A stretch of 64,000 nucleotides of DNA from Thiotrichaceae bacterium UBA7357 (GTDB lineage Bacteria > Pseudomonadota > Gammaproteobacteria > Eutrophobiales > Eutrophobiaceae): NCBI GenBank assembly GCA_002470825.1, contig DKOR01000034.1, forward strand, positions 87,348-151,347. Reading direction: 5' to 3'. Below the pieces are notes generated by a model, which was not told where the DNA came from, made no database searches, and was given only the letters and a program-made list of their open reading frames with translations. Positions 1-9,093 of this stretch are shown here, piece by piece. A program made the translations under genes and the position numbers. Within the stretch, counting starts at the first letter, position 1; every line of letters starts with the position of its first letter.

Positions 1-175
1 GAGGTAAACGTATTTGATGAGAATTTATACCAATACGATCTTTATGGTCGATTTGTTGACCAAGGATAGCCAATTTACCGTTGACGGTGATCCTGCCGTC
101 GCGAATAAGAGATTCTATTTCACGCCTTGAACCGTGGCCTGCATTGGCAAGAACTTTTTGAATACGTTCTCTCAT
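1..175 (-). CDS. rluB: Pseudouridine synthase RluB/RsuA family, N-terminal part (cut by window edge)
   Basis: The minus-strand frame starts at an ATG at 175 and runs off the left edge. About 58 codons are visible, beginning MRERIQKVLANAGHGSRR. This matches the S4 RNA-binding domain of the RsuA/RluB family, including the conserved SRR and the later R-I-T-V-N-G stretch. The family converts specific uridines in rRNA to pseudouridine. The gene begins 28 bases after the stop of scpB, and scpA-scpB-rluB is a common gene order, which favours RluB over RsuA or RluE. The catalytic domain lies outside the window, so the exact target cannot be fixed here. Confidence 0.8.
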   Translation of the reverse strand, partial: MRERIQKVLANAGHGSRREIESLIRDGRITVNGKLAILGQQIDHKDRIGINSHQIRLP

Positions 176-203
176 TAGTAGTAAACAGTTATTGGATAGC
201 TAT

Positions 204-1031
204 TCAATTTGTAAAGGGGGTGACTTTTGCTCCCTCATCAGTATCTCTTTCACTTTTTTTTTCTTCGCTAGTGTCAACCTTTTCAGACACTGGTGATTTA
301 GTATTGATTGATTCGAAAACAAGTTCTTCACCTTCTTTGATTGTTACTTCATCGTATATTTCATCTACTGTTCCTTCAATCCCTTTAGATTTAGTATTGG
401 TTGGACCATTATTTACTGTATCAACATCATCTTTTATTTTTCCTGTCGCTAATTTCGTTTCACTTTCCAAAGCTTCAAAAAGATCTGGATTGATTAAATC
501 GTAGTCCTTTATATCTGCCAATGCGGGAAGATCTGATAATTTTTTAAGATTAAAATAATCAAGAAAAGCCTTAGTTGAAACTAGTAACTCTGGTTTACCT
601 GGAACATCTCGATGACCAACGCCTTTAATCCACTCACGCTCAAACAATGTTTTAATTATCGTGCCGCTGACACTGACACCGCGTATCTGTTCTATTTCCC
701 CGCGTGTAATCGGTTGTCGATAAGCAATGATTGCCAATGTTTCCAGTAGCGCACGCGAGTAACGGGGAGGTCTTTCATCAAATAAATGATTAACCCATGA
801 TGCATACTCATTTCTCGCTTGGACACGAAATCCACTAGCAATTTCAGCCAACTCTATGCCACGACCCGAGTAGTCTTCTTGTAATGTTTCAAGTGCTTCA
901 CGAATATCATTTCGCTCGGGTTGTAATGATTGCTCACTCTCAAACAAACTTAATACCATGTTAATACTCAATGGCTTTGTTGAAACCATTAAGGCTGCTT
1001 CAATAATGTTTTTAATTTTTTCTTTAGTCAT
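204..1031 (-). CDS. scpB: Segregation and condensation protein B
   Basis: ScpB is the winged-helix (kite) subunit of the SMC-ScpAB condensin that compacts and segregates the chromosome. The first ~180 residues carry the family core, including LLETLAIIAYRQPITRGEI and the following RGVSVSG motif. The protein has 275 residues, longer than the usual ~180-200. The extra ~90 residues form an acidic, Asp/Glu/Lys/Thr-rich tail without recognisable fold, probably disordered. The start overlaps the scpA stop by four bases (ATGA), which implies translational coupling. An SMC gene is not in the window. The identification is firm; the role of the tail is unknown. Confidence 0.93.
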   Translation of the reverse strand: MTKEKIKNIIEAALMVSTKPLSINMVLSLFESEQSLQPERNDIREALETLQEDYSGRGIELAEIASGFRVQARNEYASWVNHLFDERPPRYSRALLETLAIIAYRQPITRGEIEQIRGVSVSGTIIKTLFEREWIKGVGHRDVPGKPELLVSTKAFLDYFNLKKLSDLPALADIKDYDLINPDLFEALESETKLATGKIKDDVDTVNNGPTNTKSKGIEGTVDEIYDEVTIKEGEELVFESINTKSPVSEKVDTSEEKKSERDTDEGAKVTPFTN

Positions 1032-1837
1032 GATGCAGCTTTAACATAAATTGGTCCGTTGATTTCATTCTGCAGAAGCTGAATTAACGAATCTTTAACA
1101 AGTTGTAGTATGGCTAGTAGCGAAACGATCATACCACCACGACCTTCTTCAACATTGAATAATTCTTCAAAATTCGTAAAGGTATTTGGGTTTACTTTTT
1201 CCAGCACAATTCCCATCCGTTCACGAACAGATAGAGTCTCACGATGAATCATATGGTGTGAGAACATCTCTGCTCGTTTTATCACCTCTGCAAATGCGTG
1301 CAAAATTGAGTCCATAGATACTTTTGGAGGTTCATGATTAATTTTACGTCCTGGAAATTCTGCAAGAGTCGCAAACAAGTCACGTTCATATCTTGGCAGG
1401 TTGTCAATTTCTTCTGCAGCTTGTTTGTAGCGTTCGTATTCTTGTAACCGTCTGATTAACTCTGCTCTTGGATCGTTCTCTTCCTCATCTTCCGTATGAC
1501 GTGGTAATAACATTCTTGATTTAATCTCGGCTAGCATTGCTGCCATCAACAAATACTCACCCGCTAACTCAAGATGAATCGTCTCCATTAAGTCGATATA
1601 CGACATATACTGCTCGGTTATTTTTGTCAATGGAATATCAAGAATATCGATATTTTGTTTTTTAATAAGATATAACAATAAATCGAGTGGACCTTCAAAC
1701 GCCTCAAGAAATACCTCTAGTGCATCGGGGGGTATATATAAGTCTTTTGGTAATGCCGTAATCGGCGTTCCCTGGAGCAGAGCAAACGGCATTTCATCTT
1801 GACTAGTCTTGGTCTTTTTGATTTCTTCATTCATCAT
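1028..1837 (-). CDS. scpA: Segregation and condensation protein A
   Basis: ScpA is the kleisin subunit that bridges the two SMC heads and binds ScpB. The conserved N-terminal segment FEGPLDLLLYLIKKQNIDIL sits near residues 48-67, followed by the typical helical stretch ending LLLPRH. The C-terminal winged helix (residues ~215-265, ending LLQNEINGPIYV) is present. The length of 269 residues is normal. Two adjacent ATG codons open the frame, and either could be used. It lies between trpS and scpB in one minus-strand run and overlaps scpB by four bases. Confidence 0.94.
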   Translation of the reverse strand: MMNEEIKKTKTSQDEMPFALLQGTPITALPKDLYIPPDALEVFLEAFEGPLDLLLYLIKKQNIDILDIPLTKITEQYMSYIDLMETIHLELAGEYLLMAAMLAEIKSRMLLPRHTEDEEENDPRAELIRRLQEYERYKQAAEEIDNLPRYERDLFATLAEFPGRKINHEPPKVSMDSILHAFAEVIKRAEMFSHHMIHRETLSVRERMGIVLEKVNPNTFTNFEELFNVEEGRGGMIVSLLAILQLVKDSLIQLLQNEINGPIYVKAAS

Positions 1838-1857
1838 TAATTTCGACGTTTTTGAGA

Positions 1858-3069
1858 TTATCGATAAATAAGCCCCATTGAATCGCGGACTTCTTCTAGG
1901 GTTTCTCGAGCAACATCACGTGCAGCTTCACAACCTTCTGCAATAATACCTCGAACTATTTCAGGATCATTCATATATTCACTAGCACGTTCTCGAATGG
2001 GTTGTTGTTCTATTAATACAGCCTCGATTAGCGGTTTCTTACAGTCAAGGCAGCCTATTTTTGCATTAGTGCATCCATCAACAACCCAGTTTTTCAGATC
2101 ATCATCAGAATATACCTGATGTAAATTCCAAACCGGACATTTATTAGGTTCGCCAGGATCTTTTAGCCTAACTCTAGCCGGATCAGTAGGCATAGTTCGC
2201 AACTTTTCTTCCACGACACTTGGATTTTCTCGAAGTGGGATCGTGTTGCCGTAAGATTTAGACATCTTTTGTCCATCTAAACCCATCATCTTTGAGGCTG
2301 GTGTCAAAAGTGCCTGTGGTTCTGGAAATATGGCCTTACCGATCCCATCCAGATACCCCGATAGACGCTCACGGTCACCAATACTAATATTCTGCTGTGA
2401 TTCAAGTAAGGCTCTTGCCTTTTCCAATGCTTCAGATTCACCTTTTTCTTGATAACTTCGGCGTAAATTATGATAGAGACGTGCATTTTTTTTGCCCATT
2501 TTTTTAATAGCGGCCTCTACTTTTTCCTCAAAGTTATGCTCACGCCCATACAAATGATTGAATCGTCTCACTATTTCTCTCGCTAATTCAACATGCGAAA
2601 CCTGATCTTCACCAACAGGGACATATCCCGCTTTATACATGATGATATCTGCTGTTTGTAACAACGGATAACCCAAGAAACCATAAGTTGTAAGATCTTT
2701 ATTGGACAGCTTTTCTTGTTGGTCCTTATAACTAGGCACCCTTTCTAACCAACTCAGCGGCGTAGTCATTGATAGTAATAAGTGTAATTCAGCATGTTCA
2801 GGTACACGTGATTGTATAAAAAGCTTTGCTGAACCCGGATTAATTCCTACAGCAAGCCAATCAATAACCATATCCCAAACATTTTTTTCTATTATTGATG
2901 GGTCTTCATACTCTGTCGTTAAGGCATGCCAATCAGCAACAAAAAAGAAACATTCATATTCTTGCTGTAATTCCAACCAATTTTTAAGAACACCATGGTA
3001 ATGGCCCAGATGCAGTTGACCTGTCGGCCGCATACCCGACAAGACCCGCTGTTTACCAGTTGTAGACAA
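1858..3069 (-). CDS. trpS: Tryptophanyl-tRNA synthetase
   Basis: This class I aminoacyl-tRNA synthetase charges tRNA-Trp. The HIGH-type motif is HLGH within GQLHLGHYHG near residues 18-27, and the KMSKS motif appears as GQKMSKSYGN. The protein has 403 residues, longer than the ~330 of E. coli TrpS but matching the longer form found in several gammaproteobacteria, with an insert before KMSKS. I take TTG at 3069 as the start. The residues from there (RVLSGMRPTG) are conserved at the N-terminus, a GGGAG ribosome-binding site lies about eight bases upstream, and the first in-frame ATG at 3033 would cut into the conserved segment. Confidence 0.94.
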   Translation of the reverse strand: MSTTGKQRVLSGMRPTGQLHLGHYHGVLKNWLELQQEYECFFFVADWHALTTEYEDPSIIEKNVWDMVIDWLAVGINPGSAKLFIQSRVPEHAELHLLLSMTTPLSWLERVPSYKDQQEKLSNKDLTTYGFLGYPLLQTADIIMYKAGYVPVGEDQVSHVELAREIVRRFNHLYGREHNFEEKVEAAIKKMGKKNARLYHNLRRSYQEKGESEALEKARALLESQQNISIGDRERLSGYLDGIGKAIFPEPQALLTPASKMMGLDGQKMSKSYGNTIPLRENPSVVEEKLRTMPTDPARVRLKDPGEPNKCPVWNLHQVYSDDDLKNWVVDGCTNAKIGCLDCKKPLIEAVLIEQQPIRERASEYMNDPEIVRGIIAEGCEAARDVARETLEEVRDSMGLIYR

Positions 3070-3158
3070 TCAAGAATCTCCCATAGTGGTTTTCTAAGAT
3101 GTAGCATTGAAAATACCCATTATACCTAGACTGCCAAATCGTGACAGAATTTTGTATG

Positions 3159-3782
3159 CTAATTTAGAGCTAAATCAGCTAAACCTAAGCCCTCTCGTAG
3201 AATAACTAGCTCATCTCCAGTCAAGTCTAGAATGCTCGTAAAGTCCATGCCGCCAGCTTCACCATCTATAATTAAGTCAACTTGCTTACCTATTTTTTCG
3301 TCTATGACGTTAGCTTCCGTCTCTGGTACGTTTTCATTAGGTAAAACTAAACTAATGCTAATCATCGGCTCTCCAAGAGAGGTCAATAAAGCCAGCGATA
3401 TTGGATTATTCGGAATACGGATACCTATAGTTTTCCGTTTTGGATGCTGTAATCGTTTTGGCACGTCATGTTTAGCGTGCAAGATGAAAGTGTATGGTCC
3501 AGGTGTTAATGATTTTATCATGCGAAATGCAGAATTATTAATCGAAGCATAAGATGCTATTTCAGATAAATCTCGACAAAACAGTGTCATATTTTGACTT
3601 GCTGATATTTGACGCAATTTTCGAATTCGCTCCAAAGCTGTTTTTTGTCCCATACAACAACCTAAGGCGTATGATGAATCAGTGGGATAGGCAATAACCC
3701 CACCTTGGCGAAGAATAGATACTGATTGAAAGATTAGCCTCGCTTGAGGATTTTTTTTGTGTACTTTAAAATATTGAGCCAT
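3159..3782 (-). CDS. yciO: YciO family protein (Sua5/YrdC/YwlC fold)
   Basis: The protein has 207 residues and the Sua5/YrdC fold. It matches E. coli YciO rather than TsaC, beginning MAQYFKVHKKNPQARLIFQS with the family motif GGVIAYPTDSSYALGC near residues 28-43 and KRKTIGIRIPNNP later. Family members bind dsRNA or nucleotides. TsaC/Sua5 makes threonylcarbamoyl-AMP for t6A in tRNA, whereas the in vivo role of YciO is less clear. It is divergent from yciB with about 60 bases between. The yciO/trpS/yciB/yciI grouping recalls the conserved gene neighbourhood near trp genes in other gammaproteobacteria. Confidence 0.88.
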   Translation of the reverse strand: MAQYFKVHKKNPQARLIFQSVSILRQGGVIAYPTDSSYALGCCMGQKTALERIRKLRQISASQNMTLFCRDLSEIASYASINNSAFRMIKSLTPGPYTFILHAKHDVPKRLQHPKRKTIGIRIPNNPISLALLTSLGEPMISISLVLPNENVPETEANVIDEKIGKQVDLIIDGEAGGMDFTSILDLTGDELVILREGLGLADLALN

Positions 3783-3843
3783 ATATGTAGTCAGATAGAA
3801 ATTAGGTTATGATTGTAACCACATCCAACTTAAGTAATTACTC

Positions 3844-4419
3844 ATGAAATTTCTGTTTGATTTTTTCCCTATTGTTGCATTTTTTATTGCATTTTATATC
3901 CCAGAAGATAGAGAACAAGGCATTTATATAGCAACATACACTATAATGGTGGCATCGTTTATTCAGATTTGTCTGTATTGGTTGCTATACAAGAAATTTG
4001 AAAAAATGCATTTAATCACATTTGTTGTAGTTATTATAATCGGTAGCCTTACTATTTATTTCCACGATGAACGTTTCATCAAATGGAAGCCCACTATTGT
4101 AAACTGGTGCTTTGCCATAGCATTGTTTGGTAGCCATTTTATCGGTGACAAAACACTCTTTCAGCGAATGATCAATTTAGCAGAAAATAAACTTGTATTG
4201 CCTAATCAAGTATGGCGAAAAATCAATATGAGTTGGGTAATATTTTTTATATTTATTGGCTTTGTAAATCTCTATGTTGCCTTCAATTTTAGTACTGAAT
4301 TCTGGGTCAATTTTAAAGTTTGGGGTATGACTTTATTAAATCTGACGTTCCTTATTGGAATGGGAGCATATATGTATCGTTACATAAAAGAATCAGACTC
4401 GATATCACAGGAAAAATAA
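3844..4419 (+). CDS. yciB: Inner membrane-spanning protein YciB (septation protein A)
   Basis: YciB/IspZ is a small polytopic inner-membrane protein linked to cell-envelope synthesis and septation. This one is 191 residues, the usual size. It starts MKFLFDFFPIVAFFIAFYI, the family's hallmark, followed by further hydrophobic helices at roughly residues 27-45, 55-70, 80-97, 120-145 and 155-178. The conserved GDKTLFQRM stretch lies between helices. The gene is followed two bases later by yciI, the same order as in many gammaproteobacteria. Confidence 0.93.
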   Translation: MKFLFDFFPIVAFFIAFYIPEDREQGIYIATYTIMVASFIQICLYWLLYKKFEKMHLITFVVVIIIGSLTIYFHDERFIKWKPTIVNWCFAIALFGSHFIGDKTLFQRMINLAENKLVLPNQVWRKINMSWVIFFIFIGFVNLYVAFNFSTEFWVNFKVWGMTLLNLTFLIGMGAYMYRYIKESDSISQEK

Positions 4420-4421
4420 GA

Positions 4422-4727
4422 ATGTATTACATGATAGTTAGTCAAGATTTCGAAAACAGCTTTGATAAAAGATTGGCCGCTAGACCAGAGCATATTTGTC
4501 GGTTGCACGAATTACAGAATGCGGGCCGCTTGTTAATTGCAGGTCCTAACCCCCGTATTGATAGTGAAGATCCTGGTCCTGCTGGATACAGCGGCAGCCT
4601 AATTGTGGCTGAATTTGATTCACAAGAATCAGCACAAACATGGGCTAATAAAGATCCTTACATTGTTGCTGGAGTTTATGAAAAAACCATTGTTAAGCCA
4701 TTTAAAAAAGTTTTTCCCAGTGCTTGA
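4422..4727 (+). CDS. yciI: YciI family protein
   Basis: This is a small 101-residue protein with the ferredoxin-like YciI fold. Conserved features are the opening MYYMIVSQD, a central H-x-x-x-L segment (EHICRLHELQNAGRLLIAGP), and DPYIVAGVYEKTIVKPF near the C-terminus. The biochemical function is not settled; the fold resembles muconolactone isomerase and a conserved His-Asp pair has been proposed to be catalytic. The start is the ATG at 4422, two bases after the yciB stop. Longer readings into yciB are excluded because the family begins at this methionine. Confidence 0.88.
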   Translation: MYYMIVSQDFENSFDKRLAARPEHICRLHELQNAGRLLIAGPNPRIDSEDPGPAGYSGSLIVAEFDSQESAQTWANKDPYIVAGVYEKTIVKPFKKVFPSA

Positions 4728-4743
4728 ATCTTACCGCATAGAA

Positions 4744-4995
4744 ATGATACGTCATTTCATCGAAACTGAACTTGCTCCTACAGAGCTTGAAATTATCGAT
4801 GAATCGCATATGCATGCCGGACATACTGGGCACGGTGGTGCTGGTCATTTTAAAGTCAGAATAGTCTCAGGAAAGTTTAATGGTCAACTCCCTCTTGCTC
4901 GTCACCGCATGGTCTATGCGGCGGTAAACAGCCTGATGCCTTTAGAGATTCATGCGATTAGCATTGAAGCTCTAGCAACTGATGAGAATAGTTGA
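4744..4995 (+). CDS. bolA: BolA family protein
   Basis: BolA proteins work with monothiol glutaredoxins in iron-sulfur cluster handling and stress responses. The signature is visible: LEIIDESHMHAGH, then HFKVRIVSGKF, and LPLARHRMVYAAV with the conserved His. I give the ATG at 4744 (83 residues). Homologues usually have a few more residues before this point, and a GTG at 4720 would add ESYRIE in frame, overlapping the end of yciI by eight bases; that start is quite possible. The stop sits just before the next gene, dam. Neither candidate start has a strong ribosome-binding site. Confidence 0.88.
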   Translation: MIRHFIETELAPTELEIIDESHMHAGHTGHGGAGHFKVRIVSGKFNGQLPLARHRMVYAAVNSLMPLEIHAISIEALATDENS

Positions 4996-4997
4996 AT

Positions 4998-5813
4998 ATG
5001 TCATTTATAAAACCTTTTTTGAAATGGCCAGGAGGAAAATTTAAACTACTCGATCGTATTCGTAATCGTCTCGATTCTGGAAGTAGACTAGTTGAACCAT
5101 TTGTCGGTTCTGGTGCGGTTTTTTTAAATGCTGGCTTTAAAAAACATTTATTGGCCGATACGAATCCCGACCTTATCAATCTTTATCATCATGTTCAGGG
5201 TAAAGGCACGGGTTTTGCCGAGTACTGTCAGTCATTCTTCACACCAGAAAATAATTGCGAAGAACGTTATTATGATTTTAGAAAACAATTCAACTCAACA
5301 TCTGACTTAAAATATAAATCGGCGCTTTTCTTATATTTAAACCGACACTGCTATAATGGACTATGTCGTTACAACTCAAAAAATAAATTTAATACCCCAT
5401 TCGGTCGATATAAAAATCCATATTTTCCAAAAAAGGAATTGGGTGCTTTTTATGAATCATCAAAATCAGCAAAATTTATACATGCTGGTTTTATTGACAC
5501 AATGAAGAAAGCAAGAAAAGGTGATGTGATTTATTGCGATCCGCCCTATGTGCCATTATCAAAAACAGCATGTTTTAATCATTATTCTTCGGGTGGATTT
5601 TCATGGAAAGAGCAAATTGAATTAGCTGAATGGGCTGGTAAACTCGCAAAAAAAGGAATTCCAGTGATTATTTCTAATCATAATACTGACAACACAAAAG
5701 CTCTTTACAAAAATGCTGGTGCAACGATAGAACGTTTTTTGGTGCGCCGAACTATTAGTTGTAATACGAGTAATCGCGGTAAAGTTGAAGAACTACTCGC
5801 CGTTTTTCAATAA
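4998..5813 (+). CDS. dam: DNA adenine methylase (Dam family)
   Basis: This is a class D12 adenine-N6 methyltransferase, 271 residues. Motif FLKWPGGK lies near residues 7-14, the SAM-binding FVGSG near 35-39 and the catalytic DPPY at 181-184. The family typically methylates GATC, which affects mismatch repair, replication timing and gene regulation. The ATG at 4998 follows the bolA stop by two bases. No cognate restriction endonuclease is nearby, and its neighbours are housekeeping genes, so an orphan Dam is more likely than a restriction-modification partner. Specificity for GATC is inferred from the family. Confidence 0.88.
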   Translation: MSFIKPFLKWPGGKFKLLDRIRNRLDSGSRLVEPFVGSGAVFLNAGFKKHLLADTNPDLINLYHHVQGKGTGFAEYCQSFFTPENNCEERYYDFRKQFNSTSDLKYKSALFLYLNRHCYNGLCRYNSKNKFNTPFGRYKNPYFPKKELGAFYESSKSAKFIHAGFIDTMKKARKGDVIYCDPPYVPLSKTACFNHYSSGGFSWKEQIELAEWAGKLAKKGIPVIISNHNTDNTKALYKNAGATIERFLVRRTISCNTSNRGKVEELLAVFQ

Positions 5814-5822
5814 AAATTCATC

Positions 5823-6953
5823 ATGTCTGACATAATAAAGCTCACAAAAGAATTAATTAATCGAAAATCTGTCACTCCTGAAGATGAAGGTTGCCAAAAA
5901 TTAATCTCCGAACGACTAAAAAAACTCGGTTTCAAGGCAACCCACTTACGCTTCGATAATGTCGACAACCTCTGGATTACTCACGGTAATACAGGTCCCT
6001 TGTTTGCCTTCGCCGGTCATACGGATGTTGTACCAACAGGTCCATTAGAAAACTGGAAAACAGACCCTTTTAAGGCAGAAATAATTAATGATATGCTATT
6101 CGGTCGTGGCGCAGCTGACATGAAAGGCGGTATTGCTGCCATGGTTATTGCTGCTGAAAAATTTGTAGAAAAAAACCCGAATCATCATGGAATCATTGCT
6201 TTACTTATTACAAGCGATGAAGAAGGTCCTTCAATCAATGGTACACGTAAAGTCATTGATTATTTGAATGAAAACAATATAAAAATAGATTGGTGTGTCG
6301 TTGGTGAACCATCGAGCGATAAACAATTAGCAGATGTGATACGTATTGGTCGTCGTGGTTCTTTAAACGGGGTGCTCAATATAAAAGGAATACAAGGTCA
6401 TGTTGCCTATCCTGATGCAGCTGATAACCCTATTCATAATGCCAGTGCCTTTCTAGCAGAGATAACTGCAGTTGAGTGGGACCAAGGTAATGCTTCATTT
6501 CCTGCAACCACCTTTCAGATCTCTAATTTAAATGCGGGCACAGGGACTGAAAATGTTATACCTGGCAATTTAAAATTGTTGTTTAACTTTCGCTATTCGA
6601 CTGAAACAAGCCAAGAAGAACTACAAGAAAAAGTGACTAATATCTTGAATAAATATAATTTCAACCATGACCTTGAATGGAAACTATCTGGTCTGCCATT
6701 CCTTACTGAGTCTGGAAAACTTATTGATGCCACTCGCAATGCCATAAAAAAAATCTGTGGAATAGAGACAACATGTTCAACCGGTGGCGGCACTTCAGAT
6801 GGTCGTTTTATTGCTCCTACGGGTACTGAGCTCATTGAGCTAGGTGTCATTAACGAAAGTATTCATAAAGTCAATGAATCCGTGAAGGTCGATGATTTGG
6901 AAAAATTATCAATAATTTATTATAATATACTTGAACAATTACTGATTGAATAA
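5823..6953 (+). CDS. dapE: Succinyl-diaminopimelate desuccinylase
   Basis: DapE removes succinate from N-succinyl-LL-diaminopimelate in the lysine and peptidoglycan precursor pathway. It is a dizinc M20-family enzyme of 376 residues, the normal length. The metal-binding segments are visible: FAGHTDVVPTG near residue 65-75, GRGAADMKGG near 95-105 and TSDEEGP near 130-136. The C-terminal STGGGTSDGRF segment is typical of DapE and helps separate it from ArgE. The gene begins nine bases after dam and is followed by yqhA after three bases, so these genes are probably cotranscribed. Confidence 0.95.
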   Translation: MSDIIKLTKELINRKSVTPEDEGCQKLISERLKKLGFKATHLRFDNVDNLWITHGNTGPLFAFAGHTDVVPTGPLENWKTDPFKAEIINDMLFGRGAADMKGGIAAMVIAAEKFVEKNPNHHGIIALLITSDEEGPSINGTRKVIDYLNENNIKIDWCVVGEPSSDKQLADVIRIGRRGSLNGVLNIKGIQGHVAYPDAADNPIHNASAFLAEITAVEWDQGNASFPATTFQISNLNAGTGTENVIPGNLKLLFNFRYSTETSQEELQEKVTNILNKYNFNHDLEWKLSGLPFLTESGKLIDATRNAIKKICGIETTCSTGGGTSDGRFIAPTGTELIELGVINESIHKVNESVKVDDLEKLSIIYYNILEQLLIE

Positions 6954-6956
6954 AAT

Positions 6957-7460
6957 ATGGAAAAAACAATAGAGAAGACTTTATTTGCCAGTCGCTGGTT
7001 ACTAACACCGATCTACCTTGGTCTGTCTCTATCGTTAATATTACTAGCTATTAAATTTTTTCAAGAACTATTTCATGTTTTTAGCATAGTAATATCAATC
7101 AGCGAATCTGACCTCGTATTGTCAATTCTGTCCATGATAGATATGACGTTAGTGGGCAGTCTGATTGTTATGGTTATGTTTAGTAGCTATGAAAATTTTG
7201 TTTCCAAGATTGACCTTGACGAAGATGATGAAAAATTAGATTGGTTAGGAAAGTTAGATGCTGGAACATTAAAGCTAAAAGTAGCAGCATCAATTGTTGC
7301 AATATCCTCGATTCATTTACTTCAATTATTCATGAAAATCGATGAATTAAATAATGACAAATTAATGTGGTACGTAATTTTTCATATGACTTTTGTATTA
7401 TCTGCATTATTACTTGCGGTGTTAGACAAAATTGCATTTTCTGAACATCGAGAAAATTAA
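6957..7460 (+). CDS. yqhA: UPF0114 (YqhA) family membrane protein
   Basis: This 167-residue integral membrane protein matches the YqhA/UPF0114 family. The opening FASRWLLTPIYLGLSLSL is characteristic. Hydrophobic helices lie near residues 14-35, 55-78, 108-126 and 135-156, with a conserved acidic loop KIDLDEDDEKLDWLGKLD between the second and third. The function is unknown. It is the last gene of the plus-strand run and is followed by a strong hairpin terminator about 50 bases downstream. Confidence 0.87.
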   Translation: MEKTIEKTLFASRWLLTPIYLGLSLSLILLAIKFFQELFHVFSIVISISESDLVLSILSMIDMTLVGSLIVMVMFSSYENFVSKIDLDEDDEKLDWLGKLDAGTLKLKVAASIVAISSIHLLQLFMKIDELNNDKLMWYVIFHMTFVLSALLLAVLDKIAFSEHREN

Positions 7461-7510
7461 TTGAAGCAATTTGTAAAAACTAACTAGCACTCCAATTAAA
7501 ATCTATCACT

Positions 7511-7540
7511 AAAAAAACCCCGCCTCAGCGGGGTTTTTAA
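7511..7540. terminator. Bidirectional rho-independent terminator
   Basis: A perfect seven-pair stem (ACCCCGC at 7517-7523 with GCGGGGT at 7528-7534) encloses a CTCA loop. It is flanked by an A-run on the left and a T-run on the right, so it can terminate both the plus-strand run ending in yqhA and the minus-strand aceA. Confidence 0.92.
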
Positions 7541-7558
7541 TTTCTACTTAAGCTAAGA

Positions 7559-8881
7559 CTATTCTTTTTCGTCGAACTGAGCTTCTTCGGTAGAACCAGT
7601 TAAGGCTGTAACTGAAGACGCCCCACCTTGTATTACAGTAGTTACGTCATCGAAATAACCTGCACCCACTTCTTGTTGATGAGAAACGAAAGTATAACCG
7701 CGCTCACGACCTTCAAATTCTGGTTCTTGAACCATTTCAGTGTAGTGCTTCATGCCCTCGCCTTTCGCATAGTTATGAGCAAAATCGAAAGTTCGATACC
7801 AATTTAAGTGAATACCTGCCAATGTAATAAATTGAAACTTATACCCTAGTGCAGACAAATCTTCCTGAAAATTAGCAATCTGAGAATCGTTCAAATTCTT
7901 TTTCCAATTGAAAGAAGGTGAACAATTGTATGACATCAATTGTCCAGGAACAGCTTTTTGTACAGCTTCAGCAAACTCACGAGCAAAGCCAATATCTGGT
8001 GTGCCTGTTTCACACCAAACCAAATCAGCATAAGGCGCATAAGCAACACCGCGGCTAATAGCTTGTTCCATACCATTTTTAACACGGTAAAAGCCTTCAG
8101 GTGTTCGTTCACCTGTGAGAAATGGTTTATCATTTTTATCAAAATCACTAGTAACTAAATTTGCTGCTTCAGCATCAGTGCGAGCTAAAACAATTGTAGA
8201 TGTGCCCATAACATCAGCTGCCATACGAGCAGCAGTCAATTTCTGTATAGCTTCTTGTGTTGGAACCAATACCTTACCGCCCATGTGACCACATTTCTTA
8301 ACAGCAGCAAGTTGATCTTCAAAATGAGCACCCGCAGCACCAGCAGAAATCATGTTTTTCATTAATTCAAATGCATTCAATACACCGCCAAATCCGGCTT
8401 CAGCGTCAGCTACGATAGGGAGAAAAAAATCGATAGCATCTTCTTCAGAGACTTTCCCATCTGCAATATTTTTCCATTGAATTTCATCCGCACGTTTAAA
8501 AGTATTGTTGATGCGACGAACCATAGTTGGAACAGAATCGTATGCATACAGGGATTGATCTGGATACATAGTTTCAGAAGTATTTCCGTCAGCAGCAACC
8601 TGCCAACCTGATAAATATACCGCTTCTAAACCCGCTTTAGCTTGTTGCATTGCTTGACCAGCAGTAATGGCGCCAAAAGCATTCACATAGCCTTTCTTAG
8701 ATGTTCCATTCACTTTTTCCCAAAGCTTTTCAGCTCCTAGTTGTGCAAGAGTATGCTCAGGCTGAACACTACCTCGAAGACGTACGACGTCTTCCGCACT
8801 ATAATCACGTTTAACATTTTTCCAACGTGGATTTTCTGCCCAATCTTGCTCTAATTCTTTTATTTGCTCTTCTCTAGTCAA
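7559..8881 (-). CDS. aceA: Isocitrate lyase
   Basis: Isocitrate lyase splits isocitrate into glyoxylate and succinate, the first step of the glyoxylate shunt that allows growth on acetate or fatty acids. The signature KKCGHMGGK with the catalytic cysteine is present, as are YLSGWQVAAD and WCETGTPD. The 440-residue length is normal. The start is a TTG at 8881: the following TREEQIKELEQDW is the usual N-terminus, and a GGAG ribosome-binding site lies eight bases upstream. Malate synthase is not in the window. The divergent LysR gene may regulate it. Confidence 0.95.
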   Translation of the reverse strand: MTREEQIKELEQDWAENPRWKNVKRDYSAEDVVRLRGSVQPEHTLAQLGAEKLWEKVNGTSKKGYVNAFGAITAGQAMQQAKAGLEAVYLSGWQVAADGNTSETMYPDQSLYAYDSVPTMVRRINNTFKRADEIQWKNIADGKVSEEDAIDFFLPIVADAEAGFGGVLNAFELMKNMISAGAAGAHFEDQLAAVKKCGHMGGKVLVPTQEAIQKLTAARMAADVMGTSTIVLARTDAEAANLVTSDFDKNDKPFLTGERTPEGFYRVKNGMEQAISRGVAYAPYADLVWCETGTPDIGFAREFAEAVQKAVPGQLMSYNCSPSFNWKKNLNDSQIANFQEDLSALGYKFQFITLAGIHLNWYRTFDFAHNYAKGEGMKHYTEMVQEPEFEGRERGYTFVSHQQEVGAGYFDDVTTVIQGGASSVTALTGSTEEAQFDEKE

Positions 8882-9093
8882 GGTATTTCTCCAGATTTTG
8901 TTAGTCTATTAAGGACCGGTAACAATCAATAAAAACCGAATCTTAATATTTCAGATTTTGTAAATCTCACCCATGTATGCGTTATAAAAAAGCTATAAGA
9001 TATCTATCTCAGTAGACCAAACATTCAATTTGAGTTATTTTGACCACAAAAATAATGAGTTCTTTACTATTTAGCAAGCTAATTATGTTAATA

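Noticed and set aside
3232..3552. Plus-strand open frame of 106 codons across yciO
   Set aside because: It is an antisense shadow of yciO with no ribosome-binding site and no family features.
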